Notes: a model not told the origin generated them from the sequence alone. 64,000 bases of DNA from Hetaerina americana (GCA_022747635.1 JAKTNV010000165.1:248001-312000); one strand, 5' to 3'; counted from the stretch's first letter, positions 31,372 through 43,428 are shown. Program-made: numbers and translations.

Positions 31372-31400
31372 ATCTAACCTTTAATTTCCTCCTTATAGAA
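31372..31400 (+). promoter_or_regulatory. Possible env splice acceptor
   Basis: A pyrimidine-rich run (TTTAATTTCCTCCTTATAG) ends in AG at about 31397-31398, six bases before the env ATG at 31404. Env of insect Gypsy elements is made from a spliced RNA, so an acceptor is expected here. Confidence 0.45.
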
Positions 31401-31403
31401 ACC

Positions 31404-33105
31404 ATGGACCTCCTTACCGTACAGACTGTGTGCCTAGTGACAATAGGACTGTTGAGTGGAGCAAACACCTCTGGTCTGCTTTTCGTCCCGAAAGGACCAC
31501 TGTACTTCATAGTGAGTGAATGGATAGTGAACATAGACCTTATAATACCTCAGCTAAAAGCTGCAGTGGACATAGTTAAACGACAGAACACCCAATTCCA
31601 TGAGATTAATTTAAAATTAACAGCACAACCAAACGCGAGCATGTTTTTTCACTTTGCTAACATCTCTTTTCTAATATGATTTGCTATATCTAACAGAGTG
31701 TACGGTTCAACTTAAACAATTTGGAAAGGCAATTAGAAATGTTAATTGGAGCCACCGAAGCAACTCGTAAGGGCAGAGGATTGTTTGACGTGGTCGGTTA
31801 CGGACTGCATTACTTTACAGGCACGGCGACCGACCATCAGATACAAACATTAGATAAGAAAATAGAAGGGTTATCCATTCGCACCGAGCATGCCCTAAAT
31901 GCGCGATATACATTTCTGTCAAACGCATCCAATACACTTAAAAGACATGATTTCTTCGACAGGGAAAGCCCTAGAACTCATGCAAAAAAAATATATAGAA
32001 AAGAGTATCAAAGCATATACTGAGACTATAGCTTCAACAAAATACGCTTTTAAAGTCTTCAGCTACAGCCATACCGCTTTTATTGCCCTCACTCGCCACA
32101 TCGCTGAACTGCAACATGAGATAGACCTTGTCAAGGCTAAAGTGCGACTCGCCGAGGCTGGGAAGTCCATACCTTCCCTACTCCCTCCCAGCCAGTTCCA
32201 GGGTATCCTGAAAAGTATTTCCGGAGCGCTGCTGCCCGATTGGTCACTCCCCCGCGATCTGGACCACAAAATCGCGATCATGTACGACATTGCTAGCGTG
32301 AGAGTGATCCGGCGGATGGGCGACATCAAATTACTCATAATACTGCCGTTGACGCAAAAGGGAATGAGTTTCAAGGTGTTGCGAGCGCTACCTTTCCCGA
32401 CCACCGATGGTGGGAATAAATCTGTCCTCATACAGCCTGACTCGCCTTATCTGGCCGTCTCAACGGAACAGAGCAACTTTGTACTCTTACCCTACGACTA
32501 CTCACAGCAATGTAGAACTGAAAGCATGATCTTGTGTCCTCAGGCTTACCCAATACTAACTCCTAACTCCCGCTCCTGTAACATTGCCGTTTTTCTCCGG
32601 AAAACAAAACTCATAAAGCAGAACTGCCAGATAGGATTAGCTCAGTCTCCATTTGCAATGTTTATCAAGGGCGAAACGCCTGGAAAGTGGCGCTTTAGCC
32701 TCAGTAGCGTCACCGAATTAACTATCGACTGCCCTTAAAAATACTCCAAGTTATCCATCAGTAAGCAAGGCACCCTAACTCTTGCATCTGGGTGTTCGGC
32801 CAGCGATGGAGTAAATAACATACCCGCCTTAACTGAATCCCAAAGTGTAAGAACTTCCTTGCAAACAAATATTTCCACTGCCAATGATAAATGAAAGTGT
32901 TATTGATGACCGATACCTGAACCTGGCAAGTAACGACGCCAACCTTGAGCACTTCTTAAAGTCGATCGCAAAATATAATACTCATGACGTACCCACCGTA
33001 TCCCTGTCCGATATAGAAAGAAACGTTAATTCCCTGTCCCCCCTGGGTTTGGACATAAAGCGCGCTCATTACGTAGGAATCTCGTCTTTTGTGGTGCTCT
33101 TGAGC
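31404..33105 (+). pseudogene. Gypsy-A env (errantivirus type), broken
   Basis: The ATG at 31404 is followed by a hydrophobic leader (TVCLVTIGLLSGANTSG), a likely signal peptide. A cleavage-site-like basic stretch RKGRG precedes LFDVVGYGLHYFTG, in the place where insect retroviral and baculovirus F-type envelopes have their fusion peptide. The extracellular part continues in another frame (31899-32738), and the end, to about 33100, contains a hydrophobic HYVGISSFVVLL that may be the start of the membrane anchor, cut off by the Gypsy-B junction. Two frameshifts (about 31685 and 31960) and an in-frame stop at 32736-32738 break it. It cannot make a full envelope. Confidence 0.78.
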
Positions 33106-33107
33106 TC

Positions 33108-34720
33108 TACCGGACACGCTGCAAAATGCTTTTCCTGTGGGTGCGCGGGCCACATAGCTCGCGATTGTCGCTCTAAAACTCGAGCTTGTTTTAACTGCGG
33201 AGCAAGGAGACATATTTCCCGAGACTGTCCCCCGCTATGCATCGGAATATGTAAGGAAGTTGGCCACCTTCCAATTAATTGTCCAGAGCGCTCAAACCGA
33301 ATGGCCACGGGAAACGGGATGACCCCGACCAGCGGGTTGGGGAAGACCTCATCCTATCCATCACTCCAGTGAAAGGAATGACGATTAGCGTGCAGATTAT
33401 AGGAAAATTACGTCACTTCCTTGTAGACACAGGCGTGGCGGTCACGATACTTCACGAAAGAGTGTTCCTTTTAGATACATTAGGAATAGCCCCGTACGAC
33501 CGCGCGTGAGTGAGAAGCGCCTCAGGTCATGCATTGATGACAAACGGTCAGAGTCGCGTACCTTTCTGTATAGACAATCGTGTTTACCCTCATGATGCTT
33601 TAGTAATAAATCTAGGGGACACACTCAATGAAGGCATATTTGGCTTGGATTTTATGAAAAAGTATCGTAGCTAGATTTATTTTGAGAACAAGACCATTAA
33701 ATTTGAACCTGACCACATGATGTCTTTAGAATCTGTATGCAGTAAAGGTGAGGAAGTAGATTTCATTTCGTGCGAGAATCCCCCATTAGGACCCTGCGAA
33801 GAGGCCGACACGGTGCAACACTGTTTCATAAACTGAATGACTTCGTGGAGAATAGCGATGGGACGGGTTCAAGGAGTTCCCATTAGTCCGGCTACTTTTA
33901 CGATGAGGAAAATGTGCTATAGAAAGTTAACCCTTTGGAGATTGGACCAATTTTTATAATATGTGCACCCAAAAATACGCGGAAATTCATTTTGACTCGT
34001 TGCCACGATAATCCCCTATCAGGAATCATCGCGGAATCGAGAAAACGGTGGAAATCGTCCAGCGACACTTCAACTGGAAAGGCTGTTATTCGGACACCCT
34101 CCAGTACGTTCAGCATTGAATCGAATGCCAAAAGAGCAAATTACGCGTGAATAATATTCCATTACAGCCACTTGTTGAAGCCGCCTACCCAATTGAATAA
34201 TTAGTTTTGGATATTGTTTGACCACTACCCCTATCCCTCCGAGTTAACCGATATCATTTAACTCGCCAAGATTATTTCACAAGATATCATGAAGCCTTTA
34301 CGATTCCAGATAAATCGGCCAAAACAGTAGCAGGATTTTTTGTCGAGCACATAATTTGCCGTCACGGTATGCTTAAATATTTACTGGCAGACAGAGGTGC
34401 AAACTTCACTTAGGAACTAATGAAAAACGTTTGCAGGGAACTGAAAATAAAATCTATCTTCACTTCTCTCCATATAACCCCGCCTCAAATGGTCGTCTAG
34501 GGCATGCACACCATTCCTTTGCTTCCGTGACTCCCCATTATGCAGCCCAAGACCACTCTGATTGGGACAAACAACTGGGCTTCGCATTGCTCACTTATTG
34601 AAACAGCAAGCACCAAGCAAGCACCAAGCAAGCACCAAGTGGTCAAGCACGGAAGTTAATTTCCCGTTGGAGAGGACCCTCCGAAACAGTTAAAGTTAGA
34701 AGCTCGGTTATCGCAGACAT
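33108..34720 (+). pseudogene. Gypsy-B copy 1 gag-pol remnants
   Basis: Zinc knuckles CFSCGCAGHIARDC, CFNCGARRHISRDC and CIGICKEVGHLPINC (about 33125-33285) are followed by protease FLVDTGVAVTIL (about 33419-33450), where the usual Ala is Val. After stops the sequence jumps to the integrase zinc region (IICAPKNTRKFILTRCHDNPLSG, about 33960-34025) and degraded integrase core pieces (LTYxNSKH at about 34590). RT and RNase H are missing. The stop at the GCGTGAGTGAG stretch (about 33505) is shared with copy 2. Confidence 0.82.
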
Positions 34721-34721
34721 A

Positions 34722-36056
34722 CTGCCTTGATCAAAAAGTTCCCGGAATAACCACCGTGTGGCGCTCCCATCGTTCCGATTTGAGTTCTGTTTTTTTTGTT
34801 AAATTGATACATCTGTTGTTGATATTCCCTTTAAATCTTAGTGTCATAACTTGACATTTGCAAAAGTTACGTAGCCAAGAGTACATCTATCTCTGTGTGT
34901 GTTGGCGATTTTTTACAATTGCAGAAATGGATTTAAATTTGCAACAACGAACTTTTATTAAATTTTGCGTAAAAAACGGATTTAGTGGCGCTCGGACGTT
35001 GGAAATGTTGGAAAAGTGTTTCGGCAACGATTCTCTAAAAAAAACGGTCGTTTACCAGTGGCACGAGCGGTTCAGAAGTGGTCGTGAGTCAATCGAAGAT
35101 GATGAACGCAGTGGCAGACCATCGACATCGAAAGTCGGTGAAAAAATTGATAAAGTAAAAGAAATGTTGGTCAATAACCGCAAATTAACCATCAGAGAAA
35201 TAGCGGAGGACTTGAACATTGCCTATGGATCCGCCCAAGACATTGTGGTTAATGATTTGGGTTTCCGTCGTGTAGCAGCAAAGTTGGTGCCTCAAAAAGA
35301 CCTCAATTTCATGCAAAAAAGAGACCGTGTTGACGTCGCAAAAGACATGATTTGCGAGGCTGAATCCGATCCCACATTCATCAAAAGGATCATTACTGGA
35401 GACGAGACGTGGGTTTATGAGTACGACACGCAATCCAGACATCAGGCAAGTGAATGGCGTTCACCAAATGAGCCGAGACCAAAAAAACCACGTCGTTTTT
35501 AGTCAAAAAAGAAGGCAATGCTGACGGTTTTCATGGATTACAACGGTGTAGTGCATCATGAATTTTTGCCAGAAGGCCAGACAGTAAACAAAGAGTATTA
35601 TTTGGGCGTTATGAGACGTTTGCGTGAAGCAATTCGCCGAAAGAGACCAGAAATGTGGGCAGAAAACTCGTGGATTTTGCACCATGATAACGCACCGTCG
35701 CACAGTGCTATCATTATTCGTAATTTTTTGACGAAAAATGCAACAAATACCATCCAACAGCCACCGATTTCACCTGATTTGGCTCCCTGTGACTTCTTTC
35801 TGTTCAATCGAGTTAAAAAACCATTACGGGGAACGCGTTTTAGCAGCCGAGAGGAAGTAATGGAAAAATCGCAGGAAGCACTGATGGACATACCGAAAAC
35901 CGAATATAAAAAATGTTTCGAGGATTGGATCAAGCGCTGGCATAAGTGTGTTGCAGTCGATGGGGATTACTTTGAAGGGGACAATATAGATTTAGATGAA
36001 TAAACTTGTATTTTTAATTTTCTGAATAAATTCCGGGAAATTTTTGATCAAGGTAG
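34722..36056 (+). mobile_element. Mariner DNA transposon
   Basis: 1,335 bp flanked by TA dinucleotides (34720-34721 and 36057-36058). Terminal inverted repeats of about 27 bases (34722-34748 and 36030-36056) begin CTRCCTTGATCAAAAA and differ at about two positions. The corresponding site at 57775-57780 in the other Gypsy-B copy has no insertion, which confirms the borders. One open frame with a single stop fills it. Confidence 0.96.
34927..36003 (+). pseudogene. Mariner transposase, single in-frame TAG
   Basis: A frame of about 358 codons, normal for mariner, interrupted only by TAG at 35500-35502. The N-terminus (residues about 1-110) has two helix-turn-helix regions: FCVKNGFSGARTLEMLEK and LTIREIAEDLNIAYGSAQDI. 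The catalytic triad is D,D34D: GDETWVYEYD, then LHHDNAPSHS, then LAPCDFFLF, with exactly 34 residues between the second and third Asp. The ATG chosen gives MDLNLQQRTF; an upstream ATG at 34858 would run into the leader. With no other lesion it is a young copy. It is SETMAR-type mariner family, subfamily not decided. Confidence 0.94.
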
Positions 36057-36058
36057 TA

Positions 36059-36355
36059 GAGGACCTGAAACACGGACGACGTCTCCTAGCTCATATGCGT
36101 AACCTTTTACCCTCACCGCCAGATAATCCCTTACCCCTGTTTTTAGGTGACGGCATGGCACCACAAGACGCCGAGCTACCTCCAGCATACCCCTCTCCAA
36201 AAGAACCCGCTCGTGTCTCCTTATCACCATCCAACTTCGAAGGCCTTGAAGATTATATTGCCACTCCAAGTCCTCCTTCCAATCCCTCTTTCCTCTATAA
36301 TCTCCGACCGTTACCTAGTAGAGAACTTTCCTCTAATCCTAAAATCCATTCTTAA
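36059..36355 (+). pseudogene. Gypsy-B copy 1, pol C-terminal end
   Basis: It resumes after the mariner with EDLKHGRRLLAHMRNLLPS and ends SFLYNLRPLPSREL, like the pol end FYDLRPLPGR of Gypsy-A. This fixes the end of pol in both elements. The same sequence is at 57779-58070. Confidence 0.75.
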
Positions 36356-36700
36356 CCAGCACACGGATTGAGACTGCCTGGAGCAATGGTACCCCAGAGG
36401 AGGAAATTAGTTGCCATTTTTGGAAGTGATGTGTCCGACTTTCAAGTGCGAGGACTCTCAGAGGCGGAGATGCAGTTTGGACGCCGATGCAGAATGGAGT
36501 ATCCCATTCACCCCCGAGTATGCGCCCATCCCTGGAAAGGATCTGCACTTGGTGCCTTCCCTGACCCAACCTTTGATGACCATGACCGCCTCCACATGGG
36601 AAGAAGATGCCCGATGCACGGAAGACGATGGACGCAATGTTGCTGTCGCGACCACAACCACCTGGCATGGCATGGAAGCCTTACAACTATAGACCATGCA
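36356..36700 (+). other. Gypsy-B copy 1, post-pol region
   Basis: A frame beginning MVPQRRKLVAIFGSDVS (36387) may be the counterpart of the extra ORF of Gypsy-A. It ends before LINE J copy 2. Copy 2 of Gypsy-B shares the sequence to about 58252 and then diverges. Confidence 0.45.
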
Positions 36701-37022
36701 CGAGCCCTCGAAGCAACCGAACCTAAATACAAATTCTCAGTCGTTTCCTCCTCTCCGTAACCCTTGGCAAAACCATCAAACCGAAATCGTGGAGGCCCCT
36801 CAATCATTTCTTAACTCTCCTCCAAACTCCGATCAACAACCTACGCCACCCAGTGGGCAACACTCTCCCTCAATCAATGACCAATCATCAACCGCAAATA
36901 TAAGAACTGCTCTATTGAGCATAATTACGAAACTTCTTTTTCCTACTGACAATAAAACCCTTATTAGCATCATCACCAATGACCTTATACCAGCCCTTCT
37001 TCAACTTGTAAATGGTGCCTAA
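36701..37022 (+). pseudogene. LINE J copy 2 ORF1, C-terminal part
   Basis: The open frame is rich in Pro, Ser and Asn and ends in a helical segment ALLSIITKLLFPTD and IITNDLIPALLQLVNGA, comparable to the terminal helices of other Jockey gags. The knuckles are missing here but present in copy 3. The left end is a junction with Gypsy-B. Confidence 0.7.
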
Positions 37023-39294
37023 TTCACAAATAAACAACCACTTCCTTAAAACTCTACAATGGAACATAAATGGCATAAAAACAAAAAACAAAAGCTTGAA
37101 AAACCACTACTACACGAAGGTGAGCCCTTCATAAGCTCCTATTTACCAAAAATATTGCAATTCACTGACCGCCTTTCCCTACCCACTCCCATCATTACCC
37201 CCACTCCTCCGATATCCTGGATGTAGTTCTATTATCCGAAGATATCGCATTCCAAATCCTTAACCTAGATAACTCAGCCTCGGTCCACTGCCCCATATTT
37301 TACTGCGTTCCTACCCTCCTTCATACAACTAGAAGAGTTAACTGGAAACAATTTAAAGAAAACTGCTTGGCAATTAACCTTGTCCCATCTCCTAGTAGCA
37401 CTCCAGACAGCAAAGAGAAAGCGGCTCAAGATTTTACAAGCACCTTAACCAAAACCATTCATCGCTCTTGCTACCTTCCTTCTCACGCCTCCATCGCTGG
37501 TGCCACACTACCTCCGGATATATTGCGCCTAATTTCACTTAGAAACAAGGCCAGAGCCCTCTGGCAACGCACTCATCTCTGCCAAGATAAAATCGGCTTC
37601 ATTGCACTTTGAAACCTTGTAACAACCAAAACTAGAAAACATTGAGAACAAACTTGGCATGAGAAAATAAGTTCACTCTCACATAAGGATAATTCGGTAT
37701 GGACCCTAGCCCACTGTCTGCAAAGGAAAAAGGTACCCACCCCGCAAAAACCACATAATGGGAGAGCACTATACGATGACAGCAACAAAGCAAATACCTC
37801 TGCCGACTCCTTCGAATACATTTTTAAAAACAATAATACATCCTTGTTGGATTCAGAAGCGTTGATCAGTGTCTATGGCCTGTCACTTGGCCCATTCCAC
37901 ATATTCCTGGAAATTACTCCTCAAGGACTTTACTCCATTATGTCCCACTCCAAAACAAAGTCATCACCGCGACCCGATCAAATCTCCTACCTTCACCTGA
38001 AAAACCTTCCTAAATCTTTTATCAAACACCTACTCTCTATCCTCAACGCCTGTGTTTCCCAATCGTACTTCCCAAAGGCATTGAAAACGGCTAAGATAAT
38101 ACTCCTTCAAAAACCAGAAAAAAATCCTTCTTATATCCTGAACTATAGACCCAGTGGCCTGCTCCCCTGCATGGGCAAACTTCTAGAAAAATGCATCTTA
38201 AACAGGCTACAAGAAGAAATCTCGGCCCTAGACTTGATCAGACCTGAGCAACCTGGCTTCCGCCGTCGCCATTCCATGACTCAGCAAATAACAAGATTGG
38301 TTGAACTGATCACTTTCGGCTTCCACATCCACAAGCACACCTAAGTAGTCTTCCTTGATCTCTAAAGAGCTTTTGACAAGTTCTGGCGAACTGGTTTAAT
38401 ACATAAACTGCTTAAAACCGACATATCAGTATACCTAAATAAGACCATCCCCTCCTTTCTTTCAAACCGCACATTCTTTCTAGCCCTTAACAATGCCAAA
38501 TCAACTACCCAGTCCATATCCGCAGGCTTTCTCCAAGGATCAATTTTGTCACTCGTCCTATTCAACCTCTACATTAACGACCTCCCCTCCGACCCAAAAG
38601 CTACTTCTTTGCGGATGACTCAGCTATAGCATCAACTTCCTTTGACCCAAATCATGCCGCAACAAATGTCCAAGAACGCCTTAAGAGCATAGCAGAGTGG
38701 ATGACCGATTGGAAACTAACCATTAACACCACAAAATGCGTAAACGTAAACTACGCCAGAAAATGGAAGAATCCTCACATCACTCCTATCCACTATGGCA
38801 GGGAAATAATCCCCCAGGCATCATCGGCTAAATTTCTTGGTGTACAAATGGAGAGTAAACTCACTTGGCAAGCACACACTCAATATGCACTCAACAAGGC
38901 CAATTCAGCCGCTTTCTTATTCTATCCCCTCATAAAACGCACCAGTCCCCTCCGTCTTCTCACCAAGGTATTGTTATTTAAATCTATGATACCACCTATC
39001 TGAAGGCTACCCAGCCTTGGGTTCAATAGCCGCAACCAAACTGAAGAAAATGACACCCTTCCAAAATAATACTCTACGAACCCTTGCCAACGACACCTGG
39101 TTTGAAAGAAACTCAGATATTCACATGGATCTAAAAATACCGGACCTTCCAACATATCTAAGCGACCTAGCCACGTCATTTCAACAAGTAATACGAAATA
39201 CTGGTAACCCATTATTAGAATCTTTATGGGATTACCCTGATAATCCCCATTTCAGATATAATTGTGCTAAAGCAAGCATAAATGGGCTGTCATA
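37023..39294 (+). pseudogene. LINE J copy 2 ORF2, reverse transcriptase
   Basis: Only the first residues of the endonuclease remain (TLQWNINGIK), then a deletion. The linker MAINLVPSPSSTPDS is followed by RT: KSSPRPDQISYLHLKNLP, LNYRPSGLLPCMGKLLEK, PEQPGFRRRHSMTQQ, motif A region with KSFDKF-like remains, then motif C FFADDSAIAS (about 38604-38633) in another frame. The C-terminal region TDWKLTINTTKCVNVNY and KFLGVQMESKLTWQAHT precedes a last part NNTLRTLANDTWFERNSDIHM, ending at 39294. Several frameshifts break it. Copies 1 and 3 carry other deletions. Confidence 0.8.
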
Positions 39295-39895
39295 ATCTCG
39301 TAATATAATACTGTCACAAACTGCAATAAAATATACTCACTAGCTTAACTTCCCCATAAATCACTTATAACCTATGACCATTGATCATCATAGCTGGATA
39401 TTGGTATAAGATGCACCTAACGGCGCAGTCCATAAGCATCGATTGGTTGGTCGGTAGCAGGACCCCCATTCTTCTTTCACATCAACAACGACCAAAGAAA
39501 AAACGTAAAAAAAGTAAAAGAAATTGTTTACGATTTAATCAGCATAATCAAAATATTCAGAGAGAAAACGATTGAAGATGTATGGCATGTCACAATTGGT
39601 TCATTCTAATTCAATTATTTTTATATAGAATGTTTTGTGTATTAAAAGCGAGAGAAACAGCAACATTTCTTCATAATTTTCGAAATTTTAATTACAAACA
39701 CAGCGGCAAATGAAAGTTGCTCAGGATCAGTCACACGCAAATGAAGTCATCGACGATTTATAACTATTAATTCATGTTGAAAAACAGGATGACGAAACAA
39801 CATGGCGATTAAAATGATATGACGTGGAAACAGAAGGCATGATTTACGAATTCTTTTAACCATATTTTTAAAACACACGAAAATCTCCTCCTGTT
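39295..39895. other. LINE J tail and AT-rich spacer (copy 1 of block B)
   Basis: It begins with the LINE J 3' untranslated sequence and passes without a clear poly(A) into AT-rich DNA that is duplicated at 60600-61195. No gene is seen. Confidence 0.4.
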
Positions 39896-41400
39896 CATAA
39901 AATCACATGTCTGTTCTTAGCGGCTGTGACATGCTTGGAAATGGCACCTCGCTTCTTTTCCAAACTTTTTGCTTGTTCCATCCCTTTTGGCACAACAAAC
40001 TGCATACATCCTACAAAGTTTTTCCATCTTCTCTGTAGGTGGAATATACTTGGGAAATTGTAACTTAAATAGAGGATCAAGAATTTGGTTCTACTGAAGG
40101 CCTTCCACCCTAACATGTTATATCATATGCAATGTACCCCTCAATTACATCTTCCACTAGTTTGATTCTAAATTCTGAACTTACCCTTTGGTCCACCACC
40201 CTTTCTCTGACACAGAAATCCATTCCATGTGCCCTGGTCCAACAAGAGAAAAATGTTTTAAATGATATTTGAACTCCTTTTTTCATAATGGGGAAATTTG
40301 TCAGGTGTTGATCTTCCCTTTCTACTCCAACTATTTTATTATTGTACACAACAGCAACTTTTGGCTTTTATAGCACCATATCCTTTTCATTTATATTCCA
40401 CAAATTCCGTATTATGTACTGTAAAGGGTACAGAGACTTGACAGCCATCTTATCTTCCCAATTCATAGCAATCACTTTGCCTTGCTTTAGGGCAGTCAAT
40501 TCCTCCTTTTTGAACTTCTTTAGTCTATACGTCATCTAGTATTTCCTTCCTTTTAATTCTCAATATCCCATGTCTATCGGTTCCTTTTGAAAACAATAAA
40601 TCAGCCAGCTCTGAGATGGTGTAATAGTTGTCTGCAGTCAGGCAATAATCTTTGACCTAGCAGAGGTTTCATTACTGCTAGCACAATCTAAGGATGTAAT
40701 AGGAAGATTGGTATATTCCACGTTCAATACTGACCATTTCCTGTGTACCATAAACACAGTAATCAATGCTGGAAGGTCGGTTTATGGGTGAAGGTAGAGT
40801 TCACCCAGTACTTAGCTCTATACAGTCTGTGAAATTCACACATCAGGGTATTAAGGGGAGCAAGTTACTTTCACTGTGGCAGATAAGGTTTACCAGGAAG
40901 ATTGGTACCAGGAAAAATCAAATAGCTAGACTGGAGCATCAGGTGCCCTGAGTGCCTTGCCTGGGGTTGGAACTCAGGACCCTCTGGTCAATAGTCCAAT
41001 GGTCTACCACCCTGGACTATCATGACCCACCTTTTTCCTGTAGAAATAATAATAAATGACCATATATATCCAGACATAGGCTTAGCAAATCTAAACGTTT
41101 CCACCCCAAATCTGGCTCCTTTCAGGGAAACATACTGCATCAGTGAGAGCTCATCCTTGTACAGAATAACATTTTTGACAATAGAAATCTTCCTCTCAGG
41201 TGTCAAGAAACTTGAGAACTTTTTGTTGAGAAATACAAGCAGAGGGCTAATTTCATTCAGCTTAACACAAGGATGTCTATCCCTCATAAAGGTACCATTG
41301 TCTGCCAAATGCAGATAGTGTTTGACGAGCACATATCTATGCTGTGGCATAAAATATGAAGAGAATGGAGTGAGAATGTTCTGCCTCTTTGACAAATATC
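39896..41400 (-). pseudogene. piggyBac transposase relic, copy 1
   Basis: Blocks on the minus strand in piggyBac order: LTPFSSYFMPQHRYVLVKHY and the RxISI region FLTPERKISIVKNVILYKD (Val for the first catalytic Asp), then QYVSLKGARFGVETF and GYIWSFIIISTGK (41395-41030); after a SINE, VMKPLLGQ and ADNYYTISELADLLFSKGTD (third Asp region, about 40640); then YNNKIVGVEREDQHL and FRIKLVEDVIE (40349-40130); and the Cys-rich end FPKYIPPTEK (about 40030). Many shifts and stops. It has lost the N-terminus and terminal repeats. Confidence 0.83.
40943..41028 (-). mobile_element. tRNA-derived SINE inside piggyBac, copy 1
   Basis: The minus strand starts GGGTCATGATAGTCC, with an A box TAGTCCAGGGTGGT and a B box GAGTTCCAACCCC at tRNA spacing. 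It sits directly after the piggyBac block STGKRW. Only the tRNA-like head is certain; the 3' part may reach about 40750. Confidence 0.7.
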
Positions 41401-42859
41401 ATTCTTGAACTGGTTTGCTCATAGTTTTATGAAGAATGATCAATGCAAAACAACATACTAATTTCATTGGTATTTATACACTACCAATCTATAAAACTTG
41501 ATTTTTTTAAACAAAAGAATCAGTATAGTGGTCAGCATATAACTTGATTTCCACAGATGTTAGTTCATTTGAGTAATCATCAATTAATGCCCGAGGGCAT
41601 TGAAGAATTCCAGCAGTTTCATCAATCTCTAAATGAACAGGATGAGAAGCAGTCAAAGGAAATCTTGGAAGTGGTGATTAATGAAGTTGCTGGGAATCCA
41701 TCGGACACTATAACACTCACGCATCAAGCAATTGGGCAATCAAACCTTCTTCATAAATCAGGGAAAATTTGTCCGTTTCTGGATGTTTTATTCTGAGGTA
41801 ATGAAGATTAATATTTAATATGTTTATGTTAATTTGGGTTGATAAATTGTCCAAAATTAAATGACAATGAATGCATAAATGAATTAATAACTTTTTAAAT
41901 GAGTCTGCCATTAAATTGGTTTGATATTTTATAATTTTTGAACACAAACTTTATAATTCAAGGAGACTTCTCAATGTCTTAAACTGTTCCAATATTTCAT
42001 AGAAATCTGTTTTGATTGATTTTGAATTTTTTATGTAAATAAAGCCTATAAAAATAAATAAAATATACCTAATGAACCTGTATGGAATCAGTAATTATTA
42101 ATTGGCTTTGAAATTGCGTGCATTTAAAACAATTGACTTATATATGTCATACATATATTCTAAAATAAATGGCATTTCTAAGCCAATAGATGCCAATCAA
42201 ATATAATGAAGATGAAGAAATGAATGCATTTTACAAACACTAATTAAAAAGGAGTGCTTCATAACATGGGATTTGTGGCGCCCAATTGGGTAATTGCAAA
42301 ATGGCTGTGGAAATAACTTAAGAAGCCCTATCATCTACCAAGCGAGTATTAAATACAGTTTATTTTATGTTTAATTTTTCAATATTGAATCTTTCAATAA
42401 ATTGTATATTAAAAATCCACTTTGAATAATTTGGTCTCAATGTATTGGTTGATCATGGAATACATTATTAAGTATTATTTTCAATTTATATTGACACTGT
42501 TTACAGCTGTAGGTTGGAACTTGATTCCTGTTCAATTCCTACCAAAACATAGATCATAATTACTTCAAAAAGGAGCATTAGCATATATATTTTCTACACC
42601 AAGATGGATACTCCAGTCAATTCAAGCAGATTTTATGATCAGAACAAATTAAAAGACAACTATCTCAGCAGCTGGTAATCTTGTCGTGAATGTAATTTGG
42701 TGTTTTCCAGAATTTAAAAGGTATATGTTTCATAAAAGAACTCACTAGTCCATTCTTTCCATGTATTGCGTAAATAGGAAGATTTAATATTTTAAATAAC
42801 AAAGCTTATTATATTTGAACGAAATTCTAGATGGTAACTTTGCAAAAGTTTATATCTAT
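41401..42859. repeat. Block B spacer with repeat U, diverged copy
   Basis: From 41401 to 41830 no gene is visible. 41830-42770 is repeat U in a form only about three quarters like the block A copies. The same DNA occurs at 62640-64000. An 80-codon plus-strand frame at 41557-41796 is broken in the other copy, so I do not call it a gene. Confidence 0.6.
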
Positions 42860-43428
42860 TGTCGCAAGTATGCGACATGGTACTCCTTCCCTTGCTCCTC
42901 CGAATATCCCACGTGACCAAAGACAATGTTTCAAAAGTATTCCTCCTCTGACTCCTAAATTGGGTATAAAAGCCCTGGTCGCCGGGCAAAAAGCAGTCAG
43001 TTGGTTGTCTAGCGATGACCCGTAGGGCACGATGATTCAGCTATGTTGCGCTTGTCGTGACAGTGTGTCCTATTCCTGACCAAACTTCGGACGAGGGCTC
43101 TGCCTAGGTTACGTTCATTGTGACCGCGTCCACCCTGCCATACTCCCTTCTTTTCCGATTAATGAGGCCTCCGCCTAGGTTATGTGTTTCGTGACCTTGT
43201 CCACCCTGTATTTACCCTGTCCCAGGTAATTTTCTGCCATTTTAATTCTGTCCGTACTCGCGTTGGTTTACCGAGGGTCTAGCCATCCATAATTTGCTTA
43301 TACTTATGTAAATGGTGCATTATGACTGATGTTGGGTAATATACGGCTGCTTTGGTGACACTCGATGTAGTTACTCTGACCTTCCCCGAAACCCTTTGTA
43401 TCGCACCATAGAAACCCCTCTTGCGACA
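42860..43428 (+). mobile_element. Gypsy-C LTR, complete
   Basis: 569 bp from TGTCGCAAG to CTTGCGACA, perfect inverted ends. A TATAAAA lies at about 42965. A primer site follows four bases later, so it is a 5' LTR. The start carries a second GCGACA (42870-42877), making a TGTCGC...GCGACA palindrome. Confidence 0.85.

Larger units (their letters stand above)
25303..33107 (+). mobile_element. Gypsy-A, env-bearing LTR retrotransposon (errantivirus type), decayed
   Basis: Order: 5' LTR end, primer site, gag, pol (protease, RT, partial RNase H, integrase), an extra ORF and env. There is no 3' LTR; the sequence joins Gypsy-B at 33108. Insect Gypsy elements with env are endogenous retrovirus-like. 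This copy has frameshifts in gag, missing residues in RT and integrase, a deleted piece of RNase H and a broken env, so it is not functional. Confidence 0.88.
33108..36700 (+). mobile_element. Gypsy-B copy 1 (deleted derivative), with mariner inside
   Basis: It matches 56178-58252 of copy 2, from the zinc knuckles of gag through protease, the integrase remnants and the pol end. RT and RNase H are absent in both copies at the same place. The left end is truncated against Gypsy-A env. A mariner at 34722-36056 splits it; copy 2 is the empty site. 36540-36700 has no counterpart in copy 2. Confidence 0.85.
36701..39510 (+). mobile_element. LINE J copy 2 (Jockey-like)
   Basis: The ORF1 C-terminus (to the stop at 37020-37022), a nearly deleted endonuclease (about 350 bases missing near 37095 compared with copy 1), the linker, RT and the C-terminal domain to 39295, then an untranslated tail. 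It has the fullest RT of the three copies. Confidence 0.85.

Noticed and set aside
34858..34926. Upstream start for the mariner transposase
   Set aside because: It adds residues with no match to mariner N-termini; MDLNLQQRTF at 34927 fits the family.
41557..41796. 80-codon frame near piggyBac
   Set aside because: The matching sequence at 62850-63090 has a stop and a shift, with no known motif.
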